A DNA stretch of 64,000 nucleotides. Source: Galerina marginata. Taxonomy: Eukaryota; Basidiomycota; Agaricomycetes; Agaricales; Galerinaceae. Of the stretch, positions 1 to 9,599 are shown one piece after another (position 1 is the first letter of the stretch; each line of letters opens with the position of its first letter). The notes beneath the pieces are model-generated. The model did no database searches. It was given only the letters and a program-made list of their open reading frames with translations, and had not been told where the DNA came from. The position numbers were made by a program, and so were the translations under genes. The stretch lies in assembly GCA_023014335.1 (NCBI GenBank), contig JAECYW010000032.1, forward strand, positions 62,001 through 126,000, given 5' to 3'.

Positions 1-1545
1 CAACAAAGCAACTCTCGAAGACTCACTAACCACGACGTAACCTGCAATTTCTGCAGCGGACCGCATTATATTCGGGACTGTAAGCTCGTCGACGAGTACC
101 AGATTGCAGGGAAAGTCAAACGAAATTCGGAAGGCAAAGTAGTCCTGCCAACTGGCGCATTTGTTCCTCGTGACATACCCGGACAATACCTCAAGGATCG
201 CATCGACGAATGGCACAGGCGGAACCCGAATCAATTAGCCGCCGGGATGATGTCAGCAAGTACGCTTTTAGGCGCCATCACCGACTCACCTCATCGTGCA
301 TCTTCGGCGAATTCTTCGAGCTCCAATAATCCTTCGTCGAATACCAGCTATCAGCTATCTGCCGATGATCGTATAGTCTTACTCGAAGCCGAGATAATGA
401 ACCTCAAAAACCAAAGGTCGAAATTCCAACCTATAATTCGTACCCGCGGTCAGAAGGCTCGTGAACCGACTATAGAAGACGACGATGACCTACCTATTCC
501 TCCGGAACCAAGTGCTGCACTGAAATCCATACCTCCAATCAATGATCGGCCTTCTAATCCTTCGTTTACAGACACTAACACTGCTAATTCATCGAATTCT
601 TTTCCAGAACACCCGTTCCGTAATGCGCCAGATGCCAGTTACCTTCCCCCGCAGTCTCGAAACGTTGGAACACCTGATAAAGCGACTAACAAGAAGTCCG
701 AGCCCGCCTATCGCACATACCCTCCAATTTACGATTCTAACATCGCCTCAAACGTGTACAATCGATCTCTTGACTCGTCAATTACTTTGACGCAAAGAGA
801 ACTCCTTTCAATCGCGCCAGAAGTCCGAAATCAGTTTAGGGAAGCAACCACTACGAAACGAAACGCAAATACCGACCGCCCAGCTCAAGCGAACGTCCTA
901 GACGAAGTGGACAACACAGAACGAGAATTTAATCGCAAATATTCGATGCCGCACTCGGTTGCGTTAGCCGCAAGCATTCACCGCAGTCCGCCCGAAGGTT
1001 CCCTCGTAGTTCCTGACCCGATCGAAATGTATTACCGTTCTCTGCGCCCGGGAGAAGAACCCGATCCCGACCGTATTGTAGTTGCAAAGGAGTCTTCTGC
1101 ATTACGATCCATCTTCGCTATCGTCGACAATTCGCAAAAAGAAGAATGTATTCTCGATCCAGGATGTCAAATCGTCGCAATGTCGGAAGAAATCTGTCAC
1201 GACCTAGCTCTTATCTACGATCCCACTATCAAACTCAACATGCAATCAGCTAACGGGACCGTGGATCAATCACTCGGATTGGCTCGCAACGTACCTTTCC
1301 TCATCGGAGGCCTCACATTTTATATGCAGGTCCACATTATTCGAGCACCTGCATACGATATCCTTATGGGCAGACCTTTCGACGTTCTTACGAGGAGTAT
1401 TGTCCACAATTTCGCCAATGAAGAACAAACAATAACAGTTTGTGATCCAAACACGGGACGTACAGCCACAATTCCAACACTGCCTCGTTCACCGCCTCGT
1501 TTGCATAGGTATCAACACGAGGGTTTTCAAAGGTCGAGGATCTAG
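1..1545 (+). CDS. Gag-protease polyprotein of the Ty3/gypsy element (5'-partial)
   Basis: The frame is open from base 1, so the ATG at 247 is internal and the protein begins outside the window. Bases 43-81 encode a CCHC zinc knuckle of the form C-x2-C-x3-H-x4-C, one residue shorter than the usual C-x2-C-x4-H-x4-C; in Gag this binds the element's RNA. A Ser/Asn/Pro-rich linker follows. Near 1150-1400 is a retropepsin-like aspartic protease: [11 protein letters not shown] carries the catalytic Asp, with Pro where most retropepsins have Ser or Thr, and YDILMGRPF is the second conserved block. The stop is at 1543-1545. The pol frame overlaps the last 37 bases in the -1 frame, so Pol is probably made by ribosomal frameshifting. 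The product cleaves the polyprotein and packages RNA in cytoplasmic virus-like particles. Confidence 0.85.
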   Translation, partial: QQSNSRRLTNHDVTCNFCSGPHYIRDCKLVDEYQIAGKVKRNSEGKVVLPTGAFVPRDIPGQYLKDRIDEWHRRNPNQLAAGMMSASTLLGAITDSPHRASSANSSSSNNPSSNTSYQLSADDRIVLLEAEIMNLKNQRSKFQPIIRTRGQKAREPTIEDDDDLPIPPEPSAALKSIPPINDRPSNPSFTDTNTANSSNSFPEHPFRNAPDASYLPPQSRNVGTPDKATNKKSEPAYRTYPPIYDSNIASNVYNRSLDSSITLTQRELLSIAPEVRNQFREATTTKRNANTDRPAQANVLDEVDNTEREFNRKYSMPHSVALAASIHRSPPEGSLVVPDPIEMYYRSLRPGEEPDPDRIVVAKESSALRSIFAIVDNSQKEECILDPGCQIVAMSEEICHDLALIYDPTIKLNMQSANGTVDQSLGLARNVPFLIGGLTFYMQVHIIRAPAYDILMGRPFDVLTRSIVHNFANEEQTITVCDPNTGRTATIPTLPRSPPRLHRYQHEGFQRSRI

Positions 1546-4500
1546 AAAGCGACATCCTAGGCCTTGAAATTAGGGTCGAAGATGGCCATATTTTCATCGA
1601 AGGCATTCAACAGCTAGATTCCTCGGACCCCGTTGATGTTTCTCGTGCTTATTTTACTGCTTGCGATCCTAACTTGATACCCGTTCCAGAACATGTTCAA
1701 AGTAATCTCTCCTTTATCTCTTTATTTTCGTCTTCTAGTACCTCTACTTCGCTACCTATACCCACTCCTAGTTCGTCTTTCACTCCTCATGCTATCTTTG
1801 ACCCTTCCTTCGAAGATATTTCGGCATTTGCAGCTACCAAGAAGAAGTACAAACCCGTCTCACAGAAAGTGCGCCCCGTCTACGCAGAACTTCCTCAAAA
1901 ATTCCGCATCATTCGCAACATCACAGGCGATCCTCTCGCCGACCTTCCAACATTAAACCCAAATCCACCCGAATTCAAACCCACTGGGCGCTACACCGAG
2001 GAACGGATGAAACTATTCGATGCTGCACACCCTACCGGCTTTCTCTGGCCTGAAGAACGAAAACTATTACACCATTTCATGACCCTACATCAAGATGGCT
2101 TCGCATGGAACGATACGGAGCGTGGACACTTCCGTGAAGACTTCTTTCCCCCAGTCGAAATACCCGTTATACCCCACAAGCCTTGGGTACACAAAAATCG
2201 ACCTATACCCCCTGGTATTTACGACGAACTCTGTCGACTTATCCAGAAGAAAATCGACGCTGGCGTCTTTCAACCTTCCAATTCATCATACCGCGGCCGT
2301 TGGTTTACCGTCGTCAAGAAAGACGGCAAATCTCTCCGCATCGTTCAATCTCTCGAGCCGTTAAACGCCGTCACTATAGCCCATTCAGGTGTTCCCCCTT
2401 TTACGGAGCAACTCGCCGAACAGTTTGCAGGTCGAGCTTGCGGAGGTATGCTTGATTTATTTGTTGGGTACGATGAGCGCGCTCTGGCCGAGTCATCTCG
2501 CGACTATACCACTTTTCAAACACCTTACGGCGCCCTTCGACTCACTACCCTTCCTATGGGGTGGACCAATTCCGTTCCAATCTTTCACGATGATGTTACT
2601 TATATTTTACAGCCCGAAATCCCTCACATTACCATTCCCTACATCGACGACGTACCAGTCAAAGGCCCAGCAACCCGTTATATCTTACCTAGCGGCGACT
2701 TTGAAACGATCCCCGAAAATTCAGGCATTCGACGTTTCGTTTGGGAGCATTTCCAAGGTCTCAACCGTGTTGTTCAACGCATGAAATACTCGGGCGGCAC
2801 ATTTTCAGGTTTCAAATCGACTCTTTGTGCTTCGGAGATTACAGTACTAGGTCACCGCTGCACTTACGACGGCCGTCTCCCCGATTTGTCTCGTGTTTCC
2901 GCAATTGTTAACTGGGGTCCATGTAAGGATCTCTCTGATGTTCGTTCGTTCCTAGGTACCATTGGAGTTTGTCGGCTTTTCATCAAGAATTTCGCTCACC
3001 GCGCCCATCATCTTATTAAATTAACTCGAAAATCTCATCCTTTTGAATGGACTCAAGATCAAGATTCAGCACAAGAAGACCTCAAGAAAGCGTTACTAAC
3101 CTCGCCTGCACTCCGACCCATCGATTACACTTCCACTTCACCAGTTATACTTTCAGTTGACACATCATACATCGCCATAGGCCATATCCTCAGCCAATGC
3201 GACATTAACAACCCCCGTCTTCAATACTTCGCTCGCTTTGGCTCCATAACCCTCAATGAACGCGAAGCCCGATTCTCTCAACCAAAACTCGAACTGTATG
3301 GCTTATTCCGCGCGTTCCGAGCCCTTAAACTTTACCTCATCGGAGTCCGTAACCTAATCGTCGAAGTAGATGCGAAATACATCAAAGGAATGCTCGCAAA
3401 TCCCGATTTGGCACCTTCAGCAAGCATTAACCGTTGGATAGTTGCGATATTGACCTTCCATTTCGAACTAGTGCACGTTCCGGGTACCCACCATGGCCCA
3501 GACGGATTATCGCGACGAAAACTGCAGCAAGACGACGAACCTGAACCAGAAGACGACTTCGACGATTGGATCGATAACTTACACGGCTTTATGCATCTTA
3601 TAAACCCCACAGCCCCGTCAGCACTCTCGCAAGCGCCCGCACTAACCTACGCATCTTCCCCAGTTCCAGACACTCCAGACGATACACAAACATTCTCAGA
3701 TACCCCCAGCACACCTCCTTCGACCGCATACTCGGTTATTCCTCGATCCGAACTCGCGAAAAAGGCCGACGAACGAATTCTAAAGGTCCAAACATGGCAC
3801 GAAACACTTAAACGCCCAGACGACGTCACGGACTCAGAATACACGACATTCCTTCGTTATTGTACTGAATTCTTTGTCTCCTCAGGTCGTTTATGGAAGA
3901 AGGACACTCACGGACGACACAAACTCGTAGTTCCTACCCAGCGTCGACTTTTTATCATTTCTACAGCTCATAACGAAGTCGGACACCACGGATACTTCGC
4001 TACAAACGCCCTGATCACCGAGCGATACTGGTGGCCGTTTATGGGCTTCGATATTTCATGGTTTATTCGTACTTGTCACCTCTGTCAACTCCGCCGCACC
4101 CAGAACGTTTTAATTCCTCCGACAGTCGCCACTCCTGCACCATTATTCGCCAAAGTATACCTCGATACCATGCATCTTCCGCCCTCAGGAGGCTTCAAAT
4201 ATATTATTCAGGCTCGTTGTTCCCTCTGTCACTTCCCAGAATTCGCTATGCTTCGTCGAGAAACCGGAAGAACAGTTGGCGAATGGATTCTACGCGATTT
4301 AATCTTCCGATACGGCACCCTAGTCGAAATTGTAACGGATAACGGCACGCCAATCGTCAAAGCTTGCGAATATTTGGCCAAACGATATCATATTAAGCAC
4401 ATTCGCATTTCTGGATACAATTCTCGTGCTAACGGACTCGTTGAACGCGCTCACTTTGACGTTCGACAGGCAATTTTTAAAGCATGCGACGGTGATCAAT

Positions 4501-5171
4501 CAAAATGGTCTCAAGTTGCTCACTACGTCTTCTGGGCCGATCGCGTCACTGTGCGCCGCCGTCTCGGATGCTCTCCGTATTTTGCTCTCACAGGAACACA
4601 CCCATTACTTCCCTTCGACATCACCAAGGCTAGTTACCTTCTTCCACCGCCCGATTCCGTTCTTTCCACTACCGATCTTATTTCCCGCCGCGCCATAGCA
4701 CTCCAAAAACGTCGATTACACCTTTCCGAGCTTCATTCAAAGGTCTACAAAGCCAGAATTCAAGCAGCAATTCGTTTCGAGCAGGAACACGCTCACACTA
4801 TTCGCAATTACAATTTCAAACTCGGAGATCTAGTCCTTATCCGAAACACAGCCATCGAGAAATCCCTAAACCGTAAAATGCGACCCCGTTATTTAGGCCC
4901 CCTTATCGTCATTTCCCGCAACAAAGGTGGTGCTTATATAATCGCAGAACTCGATGGTTCCCTATTTGATCGTCCTATTGCCGCTTTTCGCGTTATTCCA
5001 TACTTCCCGCGTCAAAAACTCGATTTACCACCGCTCGACTTACTTCTCGACGTCTCCCGCAATCGCCTTCGTGAACTCGAAGACTCTACATCTTCCGATC
5101 CGGACGACGACGATTTTGAACCTTCGGATGCCGCCGAACTCGACGACCAAATCCCGCTGGATGATGACTGA
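1509..5171 (+). CDS. pol: Pol polyprotein: reverse transcriptase, RNase H, integrase
   Basis: The frame is open from 1509 and has no good ATG at its start, which suits expression by -1 frameshift from gag-protease. Reverse transcriptase: the first catalytic Asp is in [12 protein letters not shown] (about 2453) and the YIDD box is near 2640. RNase H of the retrotransposon type follows, with acidic positions in [16 protein letters not shown] and VEVDAKY. Integrase has the HHCC zinc motif (HNEVGHHG ... CHLCQL, about 3970-4090) and a DDE core with Asp in VYLDTMH, Asp in TDNGTP and Glu in GLVERAH. A GPY/F-like module ([11 protein letters not shown]) closes it, and I see no chromodomain. All catalytic residues are present and no stop interrupts the frame, so the copy could be competent. 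The TGA stop lies inside a 35-bp repeat that recurs at 6949. Confidence 0.93.
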   Translation, partial: VSTRGFSKVEDLESDILGLEIRVEDGHIFIEGIQQLDSSDPVDVSRAYFTACDPNLIPVPEHVQSNLSFISLFSSSSTSTSLPIPTPSSSFTPHAIFDPSFEDISAFAATKKKYKPVSQKVRPVYAELPQKFRIIRNITGDPLADLPTLNPNPPEFKPTGRYTEERMKLFDAAHPTGFLWPEERKLLHHFMTLHQDGFAWNDTERGHFREDFFPPVEIPVIPHKPWVHKNRPIPPGIYDELCRLIQKKIDAGVFQPSNSSYRGRWFTVVKKDGKSLRIVQSLEPLNAVTIAHSGVPPFTEQLAEQFAGRACGGMLDLFVGYDERALAESSRDYTTFQTPYGALRLTTLPMGWTNSVPIFHDDVTYILQPEIPHITIPYIDDVPVKGPATRYILPSGDFETIPENSGIRRFVWEHFQGLNRVVQRMKYSGGTFSGFKSTLCASEITVLGHRCTYDGRLPDLSRVSAIVNWGPCKDLSDVRSFLGTIGVCRLFIKNFAHRAHHLIKLTRKSHPFEWTQDQDSAQEDLKKALLTSPALRPIDYTSTSPVILSVDTSYIAIGHILSQCDINNPRLQYFARFGSITLNEREARFSQPKLELYGLFRAFRALKLYLIGVRNLIVEVDAKYIKGMLANPDLAPSASINRWIVAILTFHFELVHVPGTHHGPDGLSRRKLQQDDEPEPEDDFDDWIDNLHGFMHLINPTAPSALSQAPALTYASSPVPDTPDDTQTFSDTPSTPPSTAYSVIPRSELAKKADERILKVQTWHETLKRPDDVTDSEYTTFLRYCTEFFVSSGRLWKKDTHGRHKLVVPTQRRLFIISTAHNEVGHHGYFATNALITERYWWPFMGFDISWFIRTCHLCQLRRTQNVLIPPTVATPAPLFAKVYLDTMHLPPSGGFKYIIQARCSLCHFPEFAMLRRETGRTVGEWILRDLIFRYGTLVEIVTDNGTPIVKACEYLAKRYHIKHIRISGYNSRANGLVERAHFDVRQAIFKACDGDQSKWSQVAHYVFWADRVTVRRRLGCSPYFALTGTHPLLPFDITKASYLLPPPDSVLSTTDLISRRAIALQKRRLHLSELHSKVYKARIQAAIRFEQEHAHTIRNYNFKLGDLVLIRNTAIEKSLNRKMRPRYLGPLIVISRNKGGAYIIAELDGSLFDRPIAAFRVIPYFPRQKLDLPPLDLLLDVSRNRLRELEDSTSSDPDDDDFEPSDAAELDDQIPLDDD
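1521..1527 (+). promoter_or_regulatory. Candidate -1 ribosomal frameshift slippery heptamer
   Basis: The heptamer G GGT TTT lies in phase with the gag-protease frame (codons GGT at 1522, TTT at 1525) and fits the X XXY YYZ rule. It sits inside the overlap between the gag frame (stop 1543-1545) and the pol frame, which opens after a TAG at 1506-1508. A one-base backward slip would enter pol directly. No downstream pseudoknot was modelled. That this site works is inference. Confidence 0.6.
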
Positions 5172-5199
5172 GGACAGTCAGTATTTCAGTAGGGAGGAG
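5165..5199 (+). repeat. Hairpin plus polypurine repeat, copy 1
   Basis: First copy of a 35-bp exact direct repeat. It starts with a perfect 6-bp stem and 4-nt loop (TGACTG AGGA CAGTCA) and ends in the purine run AGGGAGGAG. The pol stop codon is inside it. A purine run just upstream of an LTR normally primes plus-strand DNA synthesis. Here the sequence after it (TGTGTTACTC at 5205) could itself be an LTR start. Confidence 0.75.
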
Positions 5200-5204
5200 G
5201 AACA

Positions 5205-6235
5205 ATGTGTTACTCGCTCATTTTCGACTCCACCAAACGGATATTTTTCGATTTCTACAAGCTAGCTACGTGATCCATTTTTGTTTATCTTACAAACATC
5301 TTCGCTTTCTAAACCTCATTTAACGCCTTGACCCACCTTTTACCATCGTTTTATTTGTGATTTTCTCTCGAATTAACTCAATAAATTTGTCTCGACGTCT
5401 TTTAAAAATTTTTGACTCATACACGGACTTTAGATATATGATTTTAACTTTCTACTTCGCTTCTTTACCCTTTTAAAGTCGCATAAGCGTTCGCATATTG
5501 CGCAATCCCGCGGGGTTACTGCCATGATGATTTACTGAGCGGTAACCTCAAAAATTCCAAATATTTTACATACATCCCTTTCATATTAGGAACAATCCAA
5601 CCGCTTATAAACTGCCTTCTTACCAACGACTTCACAGTTTTGACTCCGCAAAAATCACACGTTCCAAGAACAAAACTCCATCGATTATGCATATTTTCTT
5701 CCCACATTTCTGGCTCTCTATTCCTCGTTCCCCATCTCCTCAGAATGCACCGCTACCACCGCTACTATCACTTCAAACCTACTGCTGTACCCCTACCCCA
5801 CTCGACGATACACCAAATACATGTCAAACATCTGTACATCAATTCAGCAGACTATTCGCACCACAAGTTATCACCACCTCCAAATTATTTCCACCAGGGT
5901 TCTCAGCAATATTACGCCATGAGAAACTTGTCATTTCTTTCTCCTTTTACCACCCATACCTTCCTTCTTTCACTCCAAAAACCAACAATCGACGCCTCAT
6001 TACTGGTCCCGCAACTTCTACTTCAAGAAATGCCGATTTCGCCAGACGCTAAGCTGTTTTTATTCTCCAAGGCCAACCATATTAACATCTCCCAGGTTAC
6101 GGTATCTCCAGGAACCAACACATAGGAATAAAACGCCACTGATGGACAATCGTGGAAACAAATTTAACTAGGCGACAAACCAACTGACGCGCTATTTTCT
6201 CCCCCACCATCGCTCTTTGTCAATTTGCCCACATT
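5205..6235 (+). other. Spacer between pol and the third ORF
   Basis: About 1 kb rich in T and C. A 121-codon ORF from an ATG at 5687 and an overlapping one in another frame are visible, but neither shows a known domain or a convincing composition. I see no supportable gene here. Confidence 0.4.
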
Positions 6236-6844
6236 ATGCCCAACTTTGCGACACTTTTCAGCCGTCTTTGTTCCTTGTTTACGTTCAGTCACACCGTCGA
6301 TGATTCACCATCACCTCCTCCGACTCCTTGTAATGACTCACTATGGGATACGTCGCCATCTCCCCTTGAGCCTTGGTCAGGACCATCAACAAATCCAGAG
6401 TTAGGGCCTCTTCGAATCTATTGGAATCCTTTTGATCCATATTGCGCTCGCGGTCCATTGGTCAAACCTTTCTTTGAGACTGCAACCCACATTCTCAGGC
6501 CAGTGGTCGATCCTATTTTTCCATTACCGACACGTCTACCATTTTCCCTGGTCATTCCTGATGATAACAGAGCCGCCGACTACGTTCAAGGAGTGCTTGA
6601 TGGCATGGACGATCCAGATGATGACCCAAGACTTAAAACCGGATGGAGAGGACGTTACTGGAAGAAGCGTGTCCATTTCTCCAACGAGCCTCCCGAAATA
6701 ATACCAGGTCCGGATTACACCATTGACGATGATACCACTGCTGTTGATGACGATTCAGTCATTAGCTCAGATGATGAGTCCACCCTTGTTGGCGATGCTT
6801 CCTCTATCGAAACCAGCTCTACATGCACGTTCACCTCATCCTAA
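6236..6844 (+). CDS. Accessory ORF3 of the Ty3/gypsy element, unknown function
   Basis: A 202-codon ORF with a normal ATG and TAA. The protein has a Pro/Ser-rich N-terminus, a central part with aromatic residues (IYWNPFDPYC, RGRYWKKRVHFSNEP) and a strongly acidic Ser/Thr/Asp tail. There is no signal peptide, transmembrane segment or cysteine pattern, so it does not look like an envelope protein despite occupying that position. It lies between two copies of the hairpin-polypurine repeat, which suggests a module acquired by the element, perhaps by capture of a host transcript. I do not recognise the family. It could also be chance coding capacity, but its length and ATG argue mildly for a real gene. 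Confidence 0.45.
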   Translation: MPNFATLFSRLCSLFTFSHTVDDSPSPPPTPCNDSLWDTSPSPLEPWSGPSTNPELGPLRIYWNPFDPYCARGPLVKPFFETATHILRPVVDPIFPLPTRLPFSLVIPDDNRAADYVQGVLDGMDDPDDDPRLKTGWRGRYWKKRVHFSNEPPEIIPGPDYTIDDDTTAVDDDSVISSDDESTLVGDASSIETSSTCTFTSS

Positions 6845-6948
6845 AATCACATCCATCCCATTCCGGATCCATGCTTACGACCATCATTTCTTCTCCTTCA
6901 TGTGCCATAGTTTCGCCAACAATTCGCCAATATTCTAGCTCAGACATT

Positions 6949-6983
6949 TGACTGAGGACAGTCAGTATTTCAGTAGGGAGGAG
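6949..6983 (+). repeat. Hairpin plus polypurine repeat, copy 2 (likely functional polypurine tract)
   Basis: Exact second copy of the 35-bp repeat at 5165-5199. It ends at 6983, right before ATGATGCGC, so an LTR beginning TGATG at 6985 is likely. Sitting at the end of the internal region, this copy is the better candidate for the plus-strand primer. Confidence 0.7.
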
Positions 6984-6984
6984 A

Positions 6985-7755
6985 TGATGCGCAGCCCACT
7001 CTTTCGACAACGTAAAATCGCATTTTCATGGCCCGGCAATATCACCTCAACTCCCACATACCACCAACACCGAATTTGCCGTTTTATCGACCTCGAGTAC
7101 TATTAATGAAGACCCCTCCTGTTCCATCTGAAAAATTTCCACTGTTTTATCGAAACGCCACTCCATTATTGCGCCCATAAAACCGTCAAGAAGCTTCACC
7201 GACATTCCGACTATTCCATAGATGGCGTTGTATCAGATTTCGGGACTTTCCGGGGCTACGCATCACAGCATCTAACCGCCGTTCATACGCGATCCGCGTT
7301 CCTCGTCTTCATGTAAGATATTTCTATACAGTTTCACTTCTAGGACAGGTAAATTTTGTGTTTTCAGAATGGACACTTCATTGTAAATAGAGTTTAGTTT
7401 ATTAAAATTTTCCGTAGCTTTAGGTATAAAAAGCCTGTACATAGTTCCCCAAAAAACAACAAGAATCCGCTACTTCTCATTTCGTTTCAGTCTCTCGAAA
7501 AACCTCTCGTCTCGACCACGAAGCCATCCGGGCTTCGTCGCGTTCATATTTCGTCTAAAGAGAGTGGTTAGAAGCTTTTAGAAGCTTACGCTCTTCGATA
7601 AACTCGCCGACGTTCATTAAGCGCTGTCATCATTCCGTTTCGGGTGACGATTAGAAGCCAAGGAAAACACTACGCACCTGTCAGAGCCATCGTCGCGCCT
7701 CTGTTAGGGTTTTTCTTTGTTTTGGTTCGCACCTAGCACGCGCACGGCATATCAA
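6985..7755 (+). repeat. Probable 3' LTR of the Ty3/gypsy element
   Basis: It begins right after the second polypurine tract with TG and contains a TATAAAAA box at 7425-7432, followed by a transcribed-looking C/T-rich stretch, as expected of U3-R-U5. The right boundary is uncertain; a CA end near 7740-7756 is plausible. With no second LTR in the window the ends cannot be set. Confidence 0.5.
7425..7432 (+). promoter_or_regulatory. TATA box of the LTR promoter
   Basis: TATAAAAA in otherwise mixed sequence inside the presumed 3' LTR, followed about 30 bases later by an A-rich then pyrimidine-rich stretch suitable for transcription initiation. In an LTR this would drive the genomic RNA, or neighbouring sequence when it lies at the 3' end. 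Confidence 0.45.
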
Positions 7756-7780
7756 AGGTAGGGCGCATTATGTGTCTACG

Positions 7781-9044
7781 ATGCTCGAATGGATCGGCGG
7801 GACTGTTGTCTTCTTATGTGCGTGCTATGCTCTCTCTCCTTTGATCGAGCTCAACAACTTGAAAAATCTACAGTCTATTCATTGTTAGTTCGTACGACTC
7901 CGTGGAGTTCTCACCCCGCCGCTTGGCGTGGTTATTTGAACCGGATTGCATGGACGTGATATGGTTCATTCTTTCCGGCTTCTCTATACCCTGTCTGACT
8001 TACCAGTCGCGAGAACGAATTCTGGATCCTGGTTTGAATCATCTTCTCATCACAAATTATCGCGTTCTCGTTTGCTCGTCGGTCATCGCTTTCTGCATTT
8101 CAAAAGCCACCTTGGGTTACCTTGGCTCTTCAACTGCCGCCACTTGGACAGATTGGATGCTTGGAGTTGTTGCGACCTCAATGTAAGTTAGCTAACTCTA
8201 CATCTATTATGACCAAGCTGACGGTTTGCTAAACAGATTTTACTCTCTAGGTTTATACGAATTAAGCTCGAAGAATCCGTGGCCGTTTTATTTCTCAGAG
8301 GATCGACGGCGAGGCGTCTACTCCTGTCAGTCTGCCTACAAACCTCGAGACACTTGATCGCTGAATTATTACTGCAGTTAGCGTCGGGATGCTATCTACT
8401 GCGGGCATCACACTTTCAGTAATGTGGACATTTACGGGACAGGTTCATCGGGCATGTCTGGCGGAATCCAACTTTCGCCTACACCGAACCAGATATGGAC
8501 CACCTATTCATCAGCAAAGCGTACAACATGGAACTGAGATGTTTCCTATATTTCCTATTGGAAATGATTATGCTCTGCATCGCCGTCGGTGTGATCTGTG
8601 TTCTTCTGCTCCTGCGATCCCTTGCCATTTCTCTCCTATCGAGGGCGGGGATTTTGTACCCGTTTCGTCGATGGATTCCTGGTAGACTCCTTCTGTTATT
8701 CTCAGAAGATGATCCATTCTTGTCGCTGGTGTTTCTCCCCAATCGATATATCCGGCGTGGTGTGTTCGGTTAACTCTTGCTTTGCTGCTTCGCTGACTTG
8801 TGGTTACTTCCGAGTTAAAACATTTTTTCACCTCACTGCGCACATCGCAGTTCAGATATGCGTTCTCACTAGTTGTTTGACAATCTCCTTTCTTTTCGCT
8901 GGTGGCTTAACCTCGATTTTTATTGGGTTCATGGGTTTCCTGTGGATCTACGGCTTCTTAATCTTGATCTCCATGATAAAACCTTTGTATTTCTATCTGG
9001 CCGGCGACTCTATCCGGTTTCGTAGTAGTCTCATTTTTTCATGA
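7781..9044 (+). pseudogene. Decayed multipass membrane-protein gene, possibly wax-synthase-like
   Basis: Several short open segments encode hydrophobic helices in changing frames. A start ATG at 7781 gives a membrane-like N-terminus (MLEWIGGTVVFLCACYAL). The segment 7863-8182 encodes helices such as WFILSGFSIPCL. A GTAAGT...ACAG intron joins it to IFYSLGLYELSSKNPWPFYF. A second likely intron is 8326-8377. Further helices (CFLYFLLEMIMLCIAVGVI) lie in another frame at about 8530-8610. The PRRLAW and LGL...PWPF stretches recall fungal wax-synthase-type acyltransferases, but no catalytic motif is secure and I could not build one continuous frame. It is probably a pseudogene. It could instead be an intact gene whose introns I misplaced. 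Confidence 0.35.
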
Positions 9045-9599
9045 CCGCCTTCCTTATTCGAATGTACGTAAATCACGGACTCGTCTTCTGGTGTACTTCA
9101 CATGAATTTCGAACGAGGTACCCACACGAAGGCAGCGGTTATTGTGTCGTACCCAAACGACCACCTCTTGCCCTTCCTCGTTCCAGCTCCAACCCGCGTC
9201 GGTTTCCGAATGCGGCCGCTCCGCTCCGCCCTACCTCACTCGTCCCTCTGTCTGTTAGATTCCCCTCAAAACCAATTTTTGCCTTGTCAAACACGGGCCA
9301 TGCCTGGAAGCCCACGGCAATGCGATTCAAAGTCCTCGCCAAATTTCAAGCTGATGGTAATGTTGAATTCGAGACTCGACGACAGTCTCATAAATCCACA
9401 CCAATCTGGCAGTCGTCGCTCTGACCTGCCTTTCCTTGCCCTAATCCCTATTCCCAAATCCATACCTTCTCCTCCTCCCCCCCCTCCCTGTCCGCACTGC
9501 CACCTGCCACCACCCCCTTTTTTAGATTCTTGATTCAAGAGGAAGGCGGGCAGTTTCAGGCGCAACCGCCGTCATGATCGTGGTCTGCTTAGGCTTGCA

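Larger units (their letters stand above)
1..7755 (+). mobile_element. Ty3/gypsy LTR retrotransposon, 5' end cut by the window edge
   Basis: The order gag zinc knuckle, aspartic protease, reverse transcriptase, RNase H, integrase identifies a Ty3/gypsy element on the plus strand. The 5' LTR, primer binding site and most of gag lie left of the window. The two main ORFs have no internal stop, so the copy may be recent. After pol comes about 1.8 kb with an extra ORF and a second hairpin-polypurine repeat, then a TATA-bearing stretch that should be the 3' LTR. The right end is approximate, because the 5' LTR is not available for comparison. Confidence 0.88.

Noticed and set aside
6236..6844. Envelope-like gene of the Ty3 element
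   Set aside because: Position fits, but there is no signal peptide, transmembrane helix or cysteine pattern.
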